From Flavobacteriales bacterium (lineage in GTDB: Bacteria; Bacteroidota; Bacteroidia; Flavobacteriales_D; Crocinitomicaceae): a stretch of DNA of 64,000 nucleotides. Below, one piece after another: positions 35,879-45,487 of this stretch (within the stretch, counting starts at the first letter, position 1; each line of letters opens with the position of its first letter). The notes beneath the pieces are model-generated. The model saw nothing but the letters and a program-made list of their open reading frames with translations. It was not told the DNA's origin and ran no database searches. The position numbers were made by a program, and so were the translations under genes. Where the stretch lies: assembly GCA_947454525.1 (NCBI GenBank), contig CANGJM010000006.1, positions 62,001-126,000 of the forward strand, read 5' to 3'.

Positions 35879-36599
35879 GACGCTGAAACTTCCTTTGTTT
35901 TCAACCAAAAGAACAGAGGATGAGTTGAAAGTCATTCGGTTCATTCTCAAACAATTTGGGTATAAGCCAGTGAATGTCTCTTTTTTTACGCGTGCATTGA
36001 CGCATAAGTCTTTCTTGCCAGAAGAAAAACTTGATTTTGCGAATGAACGATTGGAGTTCTTAGGCGATGCGATTTTAGATGCAGTGGTAGCAGAATATCT
36101 TTATTCAAAATATCCTGATGACGACGAAGGATATTTAACCAAATTAAAGTCACGTATTGTCAACCGAAAATCCTTGGCCGCTATCGGTGAAAAAATGGAA
36201 ATTCGGACCATGCTTATTTACAACCAAGCTAGAAGTATTAATCTTGCCACGCTTGAAGGTAATGCTTTTGAAGCCATCATTGGCGCCATTTATTTAGATG
36301 GTGGATTTGAAAAAGCGAAGGCGGTATTAATCAAACATGTTTTTAGAAATCATTTGAATTTCAGTCAATTACTAGCGGAGGAATTGGACTTTAAGTCGAA
36401 GTTATTTATTTGGTGTCAGAAGAAAAAGTTGACACTTGAGTTTGATTTAATGCAGGAAACGCACGTAAACGGACAATGGAATTATGAGATGGCTGTTTTT
36501 GTAAATCGTACCGAATATGGACGAGGAAAAGGCTTTTCAAAGAAAGAAGCGGAGCAAGCAGCAGCAAGAGAAACCTTGCAATTAATGGGAGAAATTTAA
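35871..36599 (+). CDS. rnc: Ribonuclease III (start codon uncertain)
   Basis: RNase III cuts double-stranded RNA in rRNA and mRNA processing. The signature NERLEFLGDAILDAVVAEYL and the catalytic acidic residues of the second motif (NAFEAIIGAIYLDGG) are present. A C-terminal dsRNA-binding domain ends RGKGFSKKEAEQAAARETLQLM. There is no ATG or GTG in frame near the N-terminus. The frame is open from a TTG at 35808, deep inside fabF; an ATT at 35871 overlapping the fabF stop gives 242 residues, the usual length. CTG at 35883 or TTG codons farther on are other options. Translation is probably coupled to fabF. Confidence 0.9.
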   Translation: MLKTLKLPLFSTKRTEDELKVIRFILKQFGYKPVNVSFFTRALTHKSFLPEEKLDFANERLEFLGDAILDAVVAEYLYSKYPDDDEGYLTKLKSRIVNRKSLAAIGEKMEIRTMLIYNQARSINLATLEGNAFEAIIGAIYLDGGFEKAKAVLIKHVFRNHLNFSQLLAEELDFKSKLFIWCQKKKLTLEFDLMQETHVNGQWNYEMAVFVNRTEYGRGKGFSKKEAEQAAARETLQLMGEI

Positions 36600-36628
36600 T
36601 CAGACGCTAGCTTTGCGTTGATTTTTAT
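36599..36628 (+). terminator. Probable terminator of acpP-fabF-rnc
   Basis: ATCA-ACGC pairs with GCGT-TGAT with one bulged G across a 7-nt loop, followed by TTTTTATT. It overlaps the rnc stop codon. Confidence 0.5.
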
Positions 36629-36630
36629 TA

Positions 36631-36638
36631 TACTTTTG
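36631..36638 (+). promoter_or_regulatory. -7 element of the 36658 gene
   Basis: TACTTTTG fits TAnnTTTG, 19 nt before the ATG at 36658. TTTG at 36612-36615 is a possible but rather close -33 element. Confidence 0.5.
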
Positions 36639-36657
36639 TTTCACAAAGTTCAAGATC

Positions 36658-36885
36658 ATGACAACAACAGAAATTATTTATGCAATTGGCGACCTTTTTC
36701 AATGGTCATTTGGTTTCTTCGAATTCGTAGGAAATTATTTTAATACAATGGTAATCCTATTAGGATTCTTCGGTTTCGGATATTGGATGAATGCGCAACG
36801 TAAAATGAGCGCTAAAGCAAATGTTCCAGTAGATGTTAAAGATAACGTAGGTTGGTACAAAAAAGAAAATCAAAAATTGAAGTAA
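36658..36885 (+). CDS. Small single-pass membrane protein, unknown function
   Basis: The 75-residue protein has an amphipathic N-terminal segment (TTEIIYAIGDLFQWSFGFFEF), one clear membrane helix (about 28-46) and a basic cytoplasmic tail (VGWYKKENQKLK). Short proteins of this build are conserved in Flavobacteriales, but I cannot name the family. It has its own promoter and terminator, so it is a monocistronic unit. Confidence 0.7.
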   Translation: MTTTEIIYAIGDLFQWSFGFFEFVGNYFNTMVILLGFFGFGYWMNAQRKMSAKANVPVDVKDNVGWYKKENQKLK

Positions 36886-36907
36886 GAACTTCACCATAAA
36901 TTATATA

Positions 36908-36936
36908 AATGTCCGCGTCAAGCGGACATTTTTTTT
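36908..36936 (+). terminator. Terminator of the 36658 gene
   Basis: AATGTCCGC (36908-36916) pairs with GCGGACATT (36922-36930) across GTCAA and is followed by T residues. Confidence 0.88.
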
Positions 36937-36953
36937 GCCTTAAAAGTTCGTTC

Positions 36954-36987
36954 AAAAAAAAAGCAGACTTTTTGGGTCTGCTTTTTT
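36954..36987 (-). terminator. Terminator of sdhCAB
   Basis: AAGCAGAC (36961-36968) pairs with GTCTGCTT (36976-36983). On the minus strand it is followed by a run of T. It sits 20 nt after the sdhB stop. Confidence 0.85.
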
Positions 36988-37006
36988 GTATTTTGTGTAA
37001 AAGGTT

Positions 37007-37771
37007 CTATGCTTTTGTCAAAGCACCTTTTAAAAATTCTCTATTCATTCGTGCAATGTTCTCAATCGAGATTCCTTTAGGACATTCAATTTCACAAGCT
37101 CCAGTATTCGTACAATTCCCGAATCCTTCTTCGTCCATCTGACGTACCATGTTTAATACGCGATCTGTAGCTTCTACTTTACCTTGTGGTAATAATGCAT
37201 ACTGGGAAACTTTCGCCCCAACAAACAACATGGCAGAACCATTTTTACAAGATGCTACACAAGCACCACATCCAATACATGCCGCAGCTTCGAATGCTTT
37301 ATCAGCGTCAGCTTTTGGAATTGGAATAGCGTTCGCATCCATTGTGCGACCAGATGTGTTTACGGAAACAAATCCACCAGCTTGTTGAATGCGGTCAAAG
37401 GCACTACGGTCAACCATCAAATCTTTGATGATTGGGAACGCGCGTGATCTCCATGGTTCAACATAAATCGTGTCTCCATCTTTGAACATGCGCATGTGTA
37501 ATTGACATGTTGTAATCCCTGTATCTGGACCGTGTGCACGTCCATTGATGTACAATGAACACATTCCACAGATTCCTTCGCGACAATCGTGATCGAAAGC
37601 AATCGGTGACTGTTTCTCATTAATCAATTGCTCGTTTAATTGATCCAACATCTCCAAGAAAGAGCTATCTGTAGAAACATCATTCAATGTATACGTTTCT
37701 AATGCGCCTTTCGCTTTTGAATTTTTCTGTCTCCAGATTTTCAATGTGATATTAATGAACTTAGAAGCCAT
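37007..37771 (-). CDS. sdhB: Succinate dehydrogenase/fumarate reductase iron-sulfur subunit
   Basis: This 254-residue subunit passes electrons from the flavoprotein to the cytochrome b subunit. The 2Fe-2S ligands lie in [15 protein letters not shown] and TTCQ. The other clusters are bound by [13 protein letters not shown] and the [15 protein letters not shown] region. It is the last gene of sdhC-sdhA-sdhB, 14 nt after sdhA, and is followed by a terminator. Confidence 0.96.
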   Translation of the reverse strand: MASKFINITLKIWRQKNSKAKGALETYTLNDVSTDSSFLEMLDQLNEQLINEKQSPIAFDHDCREGICGMCSLYINGRAHGPDTGITTCQLHMRMFKDGDTIYVEPWRSRAFPIIKDLMVDRSAFDRIQQAGGFVSVNTSGRTMDANAIPIPKADADKAFEAAACIGCGACVASCKNGSAMLFVGAKVSQYALLPQGKVEATDRVLNMVRQMDEEGFGNCTNTGACEIECPKGISIENIARMNREFLKGALTKA

Positions 37772-37785
37772 AATCTCTTTCTTAA

Positions 37786-39798
37786 TTATTTGTAATTTCT
37801 TGCTGCTATCTTAATAAACTCGTAATTCAGGTCTTCTTTGTGAAGCGTTGATTGTTTCGAGTCTGAACCGTTGTATTCCCATGCGCCAACATACTTGAAA
37901 TTTTCATCGTCACGCAATGTTTCACCTTCTGAATCTTGGTGTTCTTCACGGAAGTGACCTCCACATGATTCTTCGCGGTGTAATGCATCCACGGCCATTA
38001 ATTGACCTAATTCAATAAGATCCGCAACACGCATCACTTTTTCTAATTCAGGATTCATTTCGTCGGAGCTACCTGGAACGTAAACGTCTTTGTAGAATTC
38101 TTCACGTAAAAGACCGATTTCTTCAATCGCTTGTTTTAAGCCTTGTTCACTGCGTCCCATTCCAACCTTATTCCACATAATTAGTCCTAAACGTTTGTGG
38201 AAGTGGTCAACTGATTTAGAACCGTTGTTATTCAAGAAACGATCAATAGTTTCTTTTACTTCGTTTTCTGCTGCATCAAATTCCGGAGAATCAGTAGCAA
38301 TTTTTCCTGTACGAATTTCATTAGCTAGGTAATCGGATACTGTATATGGAAGTACAAAATATCCATCTGCTAATCCCTGCATTAATGCAGACGCTCCCAA
38401 GCGATTCGCTCCGTGATCAGAGAAGTTTGCTTCACCGGTCACAAAACAACCTTCAATGGTGCTTTGTAAATTATAATCAACCCAAACGCCACCCATTGTA
38501 TAGTGAACTGCTGGATAAATTTTCATTGGAGTTTCATATGGGTTTTCATCTGTAATCTTTTGGTACATCTGAAATAAGTTCCCGTATTTTTCTTCAATCC
38601 ATTTTTTACCTAATTCAATCATGCGCTCTTCGGAAGGATCATGATCTCCTAAAGCATATGCCGCTTGCTTTCCTTTGCTTTTAATTTCAGAAGCGAAATC
38701 AAGGTAAACACCTTCATTTGTATCATTTGCTTCGATTCCATATCCAGCATCACAACGCTCTTTTGCAGCACGAGAAGCTACATCGCGAGGAACTAAGTTA
38801 CCGAATGCAGGGTAACGACGCTCTAGGTAGTAATCTCTGTCTTCTTCCGCGATTTGTGTTGGTTTTAATTTACCAGCTCTGATTGCCTCAGCGTCTTCTT
38901 TTTTCTTTGGAACCCAAATACGTCCTGAGTTTCTTAAGGACTCTGACATCAATGTTAATTTCGATTGATTTGTTCCGTGAACAGGAACACATGTTGGGTG
39001 AATTTGAACATAACATGGGTTAGCGAACAAAGCACCTCTTTTGTGAACTTTCCACGCTGCAGAAACATTGCTTCCCATAGCATTTGTTGAAAGGAAGTAT
39101 ACATTTCCGTATCCTCCAGACGCAATCACTACTGCATGTGCAGAATGACGCTCTAATTCACCTGTTACCAAGTTACGTGCAATGATACCACGCGCTTTCC
39201 CGTCGATCTTAACCAAGTCCATCATTTCATGACGGTGGTACATTTTCACACGACCTAATCCAATTTGACGTGATAACGCTGAATAAGCACCTAACAATAA
39301 TTGTTGTCCTGTTTGTCCAGCCGCGTAAAATGTACGTTGAACTTGTGTTCCACCAAATGAACGGTTATCTAGTAATCCACCATATTCACGTGCAAAAGGA
39401 ACTCCTTGAGCGACACACTGGTCGATGATGTTACCAGAAACTTCCGCTAAACGATGAACGTTTGCTTCACGTGCACGGTAGTCTCCTCCTTTAATGGTAT
39501 CATAAAACAAACGGTAAACGGAGTCACCGTCGTTTTGGTAATTTTTCGCTGCATTGATTCCACCTTGTGCGGCAATCGAGTGCGCACGACGAGGAGAATC
39601 TTGAAAACAAAATGCTTTTACATTATACCCCATCTCTCCTAGAGATGCAGCAGCCGATGCTCCGGCTAATCCTGTTCCAACAACAATAACGTCAATTTTT
39701 GGACGATTGTTCGGAGCAACCAATTTCATGTGATTTTTGTGGTTAGTCCACTTCTCAGCAATCGGTCCTTCTGGAATTCTTGAATTTAATTTTGACAT
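37786..39798 (-). CDS. sdhA: Succinate dehydrogenase/fumarate reductase flavoprotein subunit
   Basis: This 670-residue FAD subunit oxidises succinate to fumarate. It has the FAD fold [20 protein letters not shown], the covalent-FAD histidine region [17 protein letters not shown], the substrate-binding HPTCVP segment and catalytic ARG region, and [20 protein letters not shown]. The long form without HxxP-type variation is typical of Bacteroidota class B enzymes. Gaps to sdhC and sdhB are 13 and 14 nt. Confidence 0.96.
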   Translation of the reverse strand: MSKLNSRIPEGPIAEKWTNHKNHMKLVAPNNRPKIDVIVVGTGLAGASAAASLGEMGYNVKAFCFQDSPRRAHSIAAQGGINAAKNYQNDGDSVYRLFYDTIKGGDYRAREANVHRLAEVSGNIIDQCVAQGVPFAREYGGLLDNRSFGGTQVQRTFYAAGQTGQQLLLGAYSALSRQIGLGRVKMYHRHEMMDLVKIDGKARGIIARNLVTGELERHSAHAVVIASGGYGNVYFLSTNAMGSNVSAAWKVHKRGALFANPCYVQIHPTCVPVHGTNQSKLTLMSESLRNSGRIWVPKKKEDAEAIRAGKLKPTQIAEEDRDYYLERRYPAFGNLVPRDVASRAAKERCDAGYGIEANDTNEGVYLDFASEIKSKGKQAAYALGDHDPSEERMIELGKKWIEEKYGNLFQMYQKITDENPYETPMKIYPAVHYTMGGVWVDYNLQSTIEGCFVTGEANFSDHGANRLGASALMQGLADGYFVLPYTVSDYLANEIRTGKIATDSPEFDAAENEVKETIDRFLNNNGSKSVDHFHKRLGLIMWNKVGMGRSEQGLKQAIEEIGLLREEFYKDVYVPGSSDEMNPELEKVMRVADLIELGQLMAVDALHREESCGGHFREEHQDSEGETLRDDENFKYVGAWEYNGSDSKQSTLHKEDLNYEFIKIAARNYK

Positions 39799-39811
39799 AA
39801 TCCTGTTTTTC

Positions 39812-40717
39812 CTAATGGTTCATGTAAATAATAACGGGAATAATTGCGAATAAGAAAGGCACAACAATGCTGAACGCCATTCCTACTTTCTTGATAATAG
39901 GCATGTACAAGGGATGATTCAATCCTAAAGATTGAAACGCAGATGCAAATCCATGCCATAAGTGATATCCCAAAACCAACATGGAAATCACGTAAAAAAT
40001 GACACCGAATAATGCACTTGAATTTTCTTTACTGAAGAACGTCATCACAACGGTATGCAAATCTTTGTACCCATCTCCAATTTTTACGTGAGAAGTAAGG
40101 TCGTAGAATTCGTGCTTGTTTTTAATCTCAAACAATTTTTGTTCTTGTCCAGTACTTGGGTCCTTCACCTTGAATTGTTGGTACGTTCCGTTCGTGTTTA
40201 AGTAATGTGTCACTTCAATCGGTTTCGTGATCATTTCGCCCGTCGCTGGATTTTGTCCAACTGGGTAATCAACGGTTTTCACCAATGAATGTAATGGAAT
40301 CTCTTCGGTAATTTTCGCTTTCCACCAGAAATTAGCCATGTGTGTTGCCAAGAAAACCAAGATCAAGGTTCCTAAAATCGCCATGTTTCTAGACGCAGTT
40401 CCAGAATTTGCTTTTGGATTATTGTAGGCATACTTAACTGGACGCGCTTTCTTGTTTTGAATGGTCAACATAATTCCGTCAACGGCGTGAACAATCAAGG
40501 CGATGTAAGTAGTATACGACAACACTTTAATGAATAAATTATGCCCCATGAAGTAAGCATATTCATTAAAGGCACGTCGTCCTTCTTCACCTGTTTTGAA
40601 AATAAGTTGCAGGTTCCCTAGTAGGTGACCAACAAGGAATGTACATAAGAACAATCCCGTCAAAGCCATGAAGTACTTCTTGGCGATGGATGATTTAAAT
40701 AATACAGAGTTACTCAT
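39812..40717 (-). CDS. sdhC: Succinate dehydrogenase cytochrome b subunit (class B type)
   Basis: This 301-residue membrane subunit has five hydrophobic segments. Histidines placed for two haems lie in [27 protein letters not shown] and [20 protein letters not shown]. It binds quinone and anchors the SdhAB pair to the inner membrane. A hydrophilic loop of about 70 residues between helices three and four is longer than in E. coli-type subunits. The promoter element at 40741-40748 lies just upstream, so it leads the operon. Confidence 0.9.
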   Translation of the reverse strand: MSNSVLFKSSIAKKYFMALTGLFLCTFLVGHLLGNLQLIFKTGEEGRRAFNEYAYFMGHNLFIKVLSYTTYIALIVHAVDGIMLTIQNKKARPVKYAYNNPKANSGTASRNMAILGTLILVFLATHMANFWWKAKITEEIPLHSLVKTVDYPVGQNPATGEMITKPIEVTHYLNTNGTYQQFKVKDPSTGQEQKLFEIKNKHEFYDLTSHVKIGDGYKDLHTVVMTFFSKENSSALFGVIFYVISMLVLGYHLWHGFASAFQSLGLNHPLYMPIIKKVGMAFSIVVPFLFAIIPVIIYMNH

Positions 40718-40740
40718 AATTGTTAACCATTAATGTGGTG

Positions 40741-40748
40741 CAAATTTA
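40741..40748 (-). promoter_or_regulatory. -7 element of sdhCAB
   Basis: TAAATTTG fits the consensus, 23 nt upstream of the sdhC ATG. No good -33 element is seen. Confidence 0.5.
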
Positions 40749-40785
40749 CTTCTAACTAACAATAAAATAGAAGTTTTGTTTCTAT

Positions 40786-41700
40786 TTAGAATGAATTTAG
40801 ATAAGCTAGTTCTACGCGTTTTTCATCAACCTTTAATTGAACCTTAGCCCCAACGATAACGGAACGATTATCGGCAAAGTGTCCAATTGGAAAATCATAA
40901 CAAATCGGAATTTTTGAAAAGGTAAAGTGATGTGAAACAATTTCTTCAATTGTTAAGCCCGTCGGATTGTCAGTATCCTCTAAATCAGTCATTCCACCAA
41001 TAATTAAGCCCTTAATTTTTCCTAGTGCACCCGTTTTTTTCAAGGCAAAAAACATACGATCTAGGTGATATAATTGTTCGGCTAAATCTTCTAAAAATAA
41101 AATGCCGCCATCGAAATTCAATGCGTCATCTGTGCCTAAGAGACTAAATACAATGCTTAAATTTCCTCCGATAAGTGTTCCGTCCGCCGTTCCCTGTTTA
41201 TTCGATTCATTCGCAGGACAAGTAATCAGAGGGTTTCCACCTCGTAAAATTTCCAACATTGTTTCCAATGCTTCCGTTGAATTGGACTCAAAATTAAGGG
41301 GCATCGAACCATGAATGCTTTGAACACCGAGCTTCATCAAACGGTGATGGAAAACGGTAATATCGCTAAAACCAATCATCCATTTGGGTTCGCGCAGCAT
41401 ATTCGCCCAATTTATTTCATCGACGATGCGTACACAACCATAGCCTCCTCGTGCACACAAAATAGCCTTCACTTCTGGATGATCGATGCCAAATTGCATG
41501 TCTGAAGCTCTTTCTGCATCCGTTCCAGAAAAATAACGATGAACACCAAGACAATGCTCACTCAATAGGACACGAAAGCCTTTTTGCTCCAAAAAGTTTT
41601 TGGTGTATAAAACAGAATTTGCATCTGTTGCTTTGGCTGGTGCGGTGATGTAAATTAAATCACCTTCTTTTAATGTGGGTGGTGTGATCATTTTGCTCAT
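40786..41700 (-). CDS. S66 family LD-carboxypeptidase
   Basis: This 304-residue serine peptidase should trim the terminal D-alanine from murein tetrapeptides during peptidoglycan recycling. The nucleophile motif GFSDIT, the ILCARGGYGCVRI block and the C-terminal PIGHFADNRSVIVGAKV containing the catalytic His follow the family order. No signal peptide is present, so it should be cytoplasmic. It overlaps ispD by 4 nt (41697-41700). Confidence 0.9.
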   Translation of the reverse strand: MSKMITPPTLKEGDLIYITAPAKATDANSVLYTKNFLEQKGFRVLLSEHCLGVHRYFSGTDAERASDMQFGIDHPEVKAILCARGGYGCVRIVDEINWANMLREPKWMIGFSDITVFHHRLMKLGVQSIHGSMPLNFESNSTEALETMLEILRGGNPLITCPANESNKQGTADGTLIGGNLSIVFSLLGTDDALNFDGGILFLEDLAEQLYHLDRMFFALKKTGALGKIKGLIIGGMTDLEDTDNPTGLTIEEIVSHHFTFSKIPICYDFPIGHFADNRSVIVGAKVQLKVDEKRVELAYLNSF

Positions 41701-42362
41701 GAAAATGGAAGAAGTGCTGCTGCTATAGCAAGGTCACTTGAAGTGGTGATTTTTATATTTTCTTCGTTACTTTTTACTAAATACGGCTCTGGACCTATTA
41801 ATCCAACCACGCTTGCATCGTCTGTCATTCCTTCATGAAAACTTGTTTGATACGCTTTCTTTAGTAATTCCGCCTTAAAACATTGAGGCGTGTGAACTAA
41901 TTTATAGTCGTTACGATCGACCATTTCAGACCCACCTTTCGTAAGAACACGCAAGGAATCTTTTACCGCAAGCACAGGAATTACACTTTCTGAATGCGCG
42001 AGTCCTTCGATGCAACGTTGAATGGTTTCATGGCTGACTAATGGACGAACGCCATCGTGAACCATAATAAAATCGCCTGTACATTGACTTAATGCCATTT
42101 GAATGGAGTGGAAGCGTTCCTGTCCGCCAGTGCTCACGCGATGTGGAATTTCACAATGAAATGTCTTCAGTAACTCTGTCCAATAAGACATCCAGTCTGC
42201 TGGCAAGGTGATGATGATTTCCAAAGTTGAATCAAATGAGTGGAATTTTTCCAAACAATGAAGCAGAATAGGCTTGCCTTGAATTTCTAAAAATTGCTTG
42301 GGTAAATCAGTCCCCATTCGCTTTCCTATTCCACCAGCAGTAATGATTACAGATCCTTTCAT
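41697..42362 (-). CDS. ispD: 2-C-methyl-D-erythritol 4-phosphate cytidylyltransferase
   Basis: IspD makes CDP-methylerythritol in the non-mevalonate isoprenoid pathway, feeding carotenoid and quinone synthesis. It is 221 residues. The nucleotide-binding IITAGGIGKRMGTDLPKQF, VHDGVRPLVS, KDSLRVL and QCFKAELLKKAY are all conserved. A TATTTTTG element (42370-42377) lies directly upstream. It overlaps the LD-carboxypeptidase gene by 4 nt. Confidence 0.95.
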   Translation of the reverse strand: MKGSVIITAGGIGKRMGTDLPKQFLEIQGKPILLHCLEKFHSFDSTLEIIITLPADWMSYWTELLKTFHCEIPHRVSTGGQERFHSIQMALSQCTGDFIMVHDGVRPLVSHETIQRCIEGLAHSESVIPVLAVKDSLRVLTKGGSEMVDRNDYKLVHTPQCFKAELLKKAYQTSFHEGMTDDASVVGLIGPEPYLVKSNEENIKITTSSDLAIAAALLPFS

Positions 42363-42369
42363 AGCCCTT

Positions 42370-42377
42370 CAAAAATA
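42370..42377 (-). promoter_or_regulatory. -7 element of ispD
   Basis: TATTTTTG fits the consensus, 7 nt from the ispD ATG (42362), within the 30-bp gap after the lipid kinase gene. Confidence 0.45.
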
Positions 42378-42392
42378 CGCATTGCCAAGGAA

Positions 42393-43289
42393 TTAATAGG
42401 AAAGAATTTTCAATCTTTGGGGAATGATGGAGATTTCGAAGGATTTCCCTCGAATGTATTCACCGTCCGTTTCGGCGTGTAATTCTTCTGAATCACTAGT
42501 TAAGGTCAGTGAATTGCTTTCAAAGTAATGTGCTTCTGGATGTTTGATGCGCTTGCCCCGTTTCACTTTCACCACATTAAGTAAATAATCAAGCAGCGAG
42601 ACTTTCGCTAATATGGTCATGTTTAATTTTCCATCTGATATTGATGCGCCAGGATGTATGTGTAAACCATTTCCAAAAATGGAGCCGTTGCAGGCTGCTG
42701 CCAAAAGTAATTCACCTTTATAGGAAAATTCTCCTGCGTCTATAGATACATGAGGACGCTTAAATCCAATGAATGTTTTTAAAATCGCTAATCCATACGA
42801 AAATCGAGGGCCAAATTTTTGACGAAATTCCGTTAACGAAAGGACCACCGACCCGCCAAAACCGATATCCGCAATATTCATAAAATAGCGTGTTTCATGT
42901 TCTGTGACCATTTTTCCAATATCAGTTAGGACAACCGTAGGATGTGTCAATGCGTCGATGAATAGATCAAAATGAAATTTCTGAAAAAATGAACTTTGGT
43001 AAAAGTCATTGCCCGTCCCGAAGGGTATGATGGCCAAAATCGGTAGTTCTGTAGTTTCGGATTCAATTAATCCATTTAAAATTTCGTTTAATGTTCCATC
43101 TCCGCCGATAGCAACCATCATCTCAACACTGGAAGCATGTTTTTTGGCGATTTCCACCAATTCTTTTCCTTGATTGGATGCGATGAAGTGATACTGATCA
43201 CCTAGAATTTTTGAACACGTATCGAGAAAACGCTGAAGGGATGTACTCACTTCTTTACTCCCATTCATTAAAAATAGTGTTTTTCGCAT
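42393..43289 (-). CDS. Diacylglycerol kinase family lipid kinase
   Basis: The 298-residue protein belongs to the DagK/LCB5/YegS family. It has the nucleotide-binding loops AIGGDGTLNEILNGL and IPFGTGNDFY, and a C-terminal beta-sandwich with DGKLNMTIL. It should phosphorylate diacylglycerol, a sphingoid base or another lipid alcohol. Bacteroidota make sphingolipids, so a sphingosine-type substrate is possible but not shown. The TATCTTTG element at 43294-43301 is its likely promoter. Confidence 0.9.
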   Translation of the reverse strand: MRKTLFLMNGSKEVSTSLQRFLDTCSKILGDQYHFIASNQGKELVEIAKKHASSVEMMVAIGGDGTLNEILNGLIESETTELPILAIIPFGTGNDFYQSSFFQKFHFDLFIDALTHPTVVLTDIGKMVTEHETRYFMNIADIGFGGSVVLSLTEFRQKFGPRFSYGLAILKTFIGFKRPHVSIDAGEFSYKGELLLAAACNGSIFGNGLHIHPGASISDGKLNMTILAKVSLLDYLLNVVKVKRGKRIKHPEAHYFESNSLTLTSDSEELHAETDGEYIRGKSFEISIIPQRLKILSY

Positions 43290-43293
43290 TTTT

Positions 43294-43390
43294 CAAAGAT
43301 AATTGAATATCGCTTTACACAGAATATGTTAAAATCATAACTCACAAACAAACGAATGTAAAAAACTAAAATTTCAAATGATTATCTTTG
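43294..43390. promoter_or_regulatory. Divergent -7 elements of the lipid kinase and the 43452 membrane-protein gene
   Basis: TATCTTTG occurs on the minus strand at 43294-43301 (kinase) and on the plus strand at 43383-43390 (membrane protein). The two copies are identical. Confidence 0.55.
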
Positions 43391-43451
43391 CCGCATGATT
43401 ATTGGCGCAGATTATGAGAAGTTGGTTTGGAAGTTCGGTGAATTCACATTG

Positions 43452-44123
43452 ATGGAACCCAATACCCTCATTACAGATACCCTCATGTCAGCTATTTGTT
43501 TCTATCTGACCCTGAAACTGTGGAAAGAACATCATCGAAATCCATTTGTCAATTGGTTTATGGCTTTTTTCTTCGTGTTAGGAATCAGCACATTTGTTGG
43601 AGGATTGGGTCATGCCTTTTATTTTTATTGGGGAACAACTGGAAAAATACCAGGTTGGATAACTGCAATTATCGCTGTTTTCTGTATCGAACAGGCAATG
43701 ATATCATTCGTTTATCATAAAACCCTTCAAAAAATATATAAAGGAATGTCTTTCATTAAAATGCTAATTGTTCTCGGCATTTTTCTTCGAATTTGTTTAA
43801 ATAGTCAAGTGTTCGAAAAGCCAGAATTAGGATTTTTACCTATTGCAATCAATACCATTCTCGGAACGATTTTAAGTGCAGGTATTTTAGGTGTGGTATT
43901 TTACCGAAAGCATCAAGCTCCTTTTCATTATTTTTCTTACGGTGTGCTAGCGATGTTACCTGCAGCCTTTGTTTTTCTAATGAAAATAAATTTACATCCG
44001 TGGATGGACAAAAATGATGTTTCTCATATCCTATTATCGATAGGAAACGTGTTCTTTTATGTGGGAATTATAAAAGTTGCGCCAGAATTAAGCACTAAAT
44101 TTAATACTGAATTCGAAGGGTAG
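43452..44123 (+). CDS. Multi-pass membrane protein, unknown function
   Basis: The protein has about seven hydrophobic segments. From MEPNTLITDTLMSAICFY it is 223 residues; an ATG at 43395 adds 19 residues but lies only 4 nt after the -7 element, so the later start is preferred. Conserved-looking polar residues sit inside helices (TDTL, GGLGHAFYF, DVSHILLSIGN). That pattern recalls His/Asp membrane hydrolases of the ceramidase-like group, but the resemblance is weak and no function is claimed. Its end overlaps the convergent anti-sigma-like gene by 23 bp. Confidence 0.7.
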   Translation: MEPNTLITDTLMSAICFYLTLKLWKEHHRNPFVNWFMAFFFVLGISTFVGGLGHAFYFYWGTTGKIPGWITAIIAVFCIEQAMISFVYHKTLQKIYKGMSFIKMLIVLGIFLRICLNSQVFEKPELGFLPIAINTILGTILSAGILGVVFYRKHQAPFHYFSYGVLAMLPAAFVFLMKINLHPWMDKNDVSHILLSIGNVFFYVGIIKVAPELSTKFNTEFEG

Positions 44124-44961
44124 AATATTTGGATATCGTTTTTCCAGAAATTGTTTTCCCCGTTAAGTAGTATATATAAGTTCCAGTCGGACAAACATCA
44201 CCATCTATTTTCTTTCCATTCCAATTTTCTTGCGGATTATTGCTCTTAAAAACAAGTTGATTGTTCTTGTCTAGAATCACTAAACTATAATCAACGAATT
44301 CATAGGAACTTAAATCAATGCTGAACTCATCGTTTTTACCATCGCCATTTGGGGTGAAAATGTTCGGTAAAACAATCGCTTCTTCTTGAACAGAGGACGC
44401 TGATTCAATTTCAAGTGTTACAGGTACATTTGCGATTGGATGTTGTGAAATTGCTGTACTGTTTTGATTGGACACAATCGTTTGTATTGGAAGCGTAGGA
44501 ATTACTTCAGGATCTTTGTTAGTCGAAGAAATTTCAGGACCGCAAGACGCGCTACCGCTGTGTAGAATTCCAGGGCCAAAGCTAGGACCATTGTCCTCTT
44601 GAGGGATTTCTGGAATCAAGAATACGTGTTCATAGATTTTAGCTGGTTTTGATATTGATTTTATTGCAGCTTTTTGATCATTGGATTTGGTTTGAATCGA
44701 TGTTTTGTCGATTTCATTAGAGCTCTCCGTTTTTGTAGATGTTGTTGTTTGATGTGTCAACATCCAGACACCACCAATAACCGCAGCAGCACTTAATCCA
44801 CCAATGATCGATTTTGTTAGAAGAGATAAACCGCTACTAACCACAGTTGTTCCTGAAGTAATGGAAGATGAAACGGAAGCCCATAATTCTGGACTTACTG
44901 GCGACTGGTGTTGTGCCAATTTCTCTTGAAACAATTCTTTTATGAAATCTTTTTCTTCCAT
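44101..44961 (-). CDS. Anti-sigma-like membrane protein with T9SS type B C-terminal domain
   Basis: The 286-residue protein has a hydrophilic N-terminus without a signal peptide (MEEKDFIKELFQEKLAQHQ), one membrane helix (about 51-69), a Ser/Thr-rich linker and a complete gliding-motility-associated C-terminal domain (about 197-286: IVLPNIFTPNGDGKND to KYSTLRIQY). The start sits 1 nt after the ECF sigma gene. The short N-terminus, PVSPELWASV segment and helix match the build of membrane anti-sigma factors. The helix would put the C-terminal domain in the periplasm. Such domains usually sit on secreted proteins, so this fusion is unusual. Confidence 0.75.
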   Translation of the reverse strand: MEEKDFIKELFQEKLAQHQSPVSPELWASVSSSITSGTTVVSSGLSLLTKSIIGGLSAAAVIGGVWMLTHQTTTSTKTESSNEIDKTSIQTKSNDQKAAIKSISKPAKIYEHVFLIPEIPQEDNGPSFGPGILHSGSASCGPEISSTNKDPEVIPTLPIQTIVSNQNSTAISQHPIANVPVTLEIESASSVQEEAIVLPNIFTPNGDGKNDEFSIDLSSYEFVDYSLVILDKNNQLVFKSNNPQENWNGKKIDGDVCPTGTYIYYLTGKTISGKTISKYSTLRIQY

Positions 44962-44962
44962 G

Positions 44963-45487
44963 TTATCTTTTTTCTATACGGTCTTTCAAGTATGCCCTTG
45001 CTCTCAAATACTGTGATTTTGAGGTGCTTTCTGTAATTCCTAATGCTGTTGCAATTTCTTGATGAGAAAATCCTTCGATGGCAAACATGTTAAATACAAC
45101 ACGGTATCCATCTGGCATAGATTGGACTAATTTCATCAAATCATCCGCCATTAATTTCTCTGCAATGAATTCGTGTTGTTCAATGCGGTAGGATACTTCT
45201 TCAACTTGAATTTCTTTGAGTAGTTTTTTGTCCTTTCGCAATTGATCCAAACAGGTGTTGACAACTATGCGACGAATCCATCCTTCAAATACTCCTTCGA
45301 ATTTGTATTCTGGGAGTTTTGAATAAACTTTTACTAAAGCATCCTGGAGAACGTCCTCTGCTCGCATTTTGTCTTTGACGTAGCGCAGACAAACGGAAAA
45401 CATTTTAGGGGCAAACATGTCAAACAACGCTTTTTGAGCCTTTGGATTCCCTTCAATACACTGTTTAATTAATGCAATTTCCTCCAT
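44963..45487 (-). CDS. ECF-type RNA polymerase sigma factor
   Basis: This 174-residue sigma factor has region 2 (LRYVKDKMRAEDVLQDALVKVY, FEGWIRRIVVNTCLDQLRK) and region 4 (MPDGYRVVFNMFAIEGFSHQEIATALGITESTSKSQYLRARAYL), with no regions 1 or 3. The start at 45487 (MEEIALIKQ) is chosen over an in-frame start at 45538, which would run into the divergent gene. The anti-sigma-like gene follows after 1 nt. The pair is probably membrane-controlled; targets are unknown, although the divergent TlpA-like gene is a candidate. Confidence 0.92.
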   Translation of the reverse strand: MEEIALIKQCIEGNPKAQKALFDMFAPKMFSVCLRYVKDKMRAEDVLQDALVKVYSKLPEYKFEGVFEGWIRRIVVNTCLDQLRKDKKLLKEIQVEEVSYRIEQHEFIAEKLMADDLMKLVQSMPDGYRVVFNMFAIEGFSHQEIATALGITESTSKSQYLRARAYLKDRIEKR

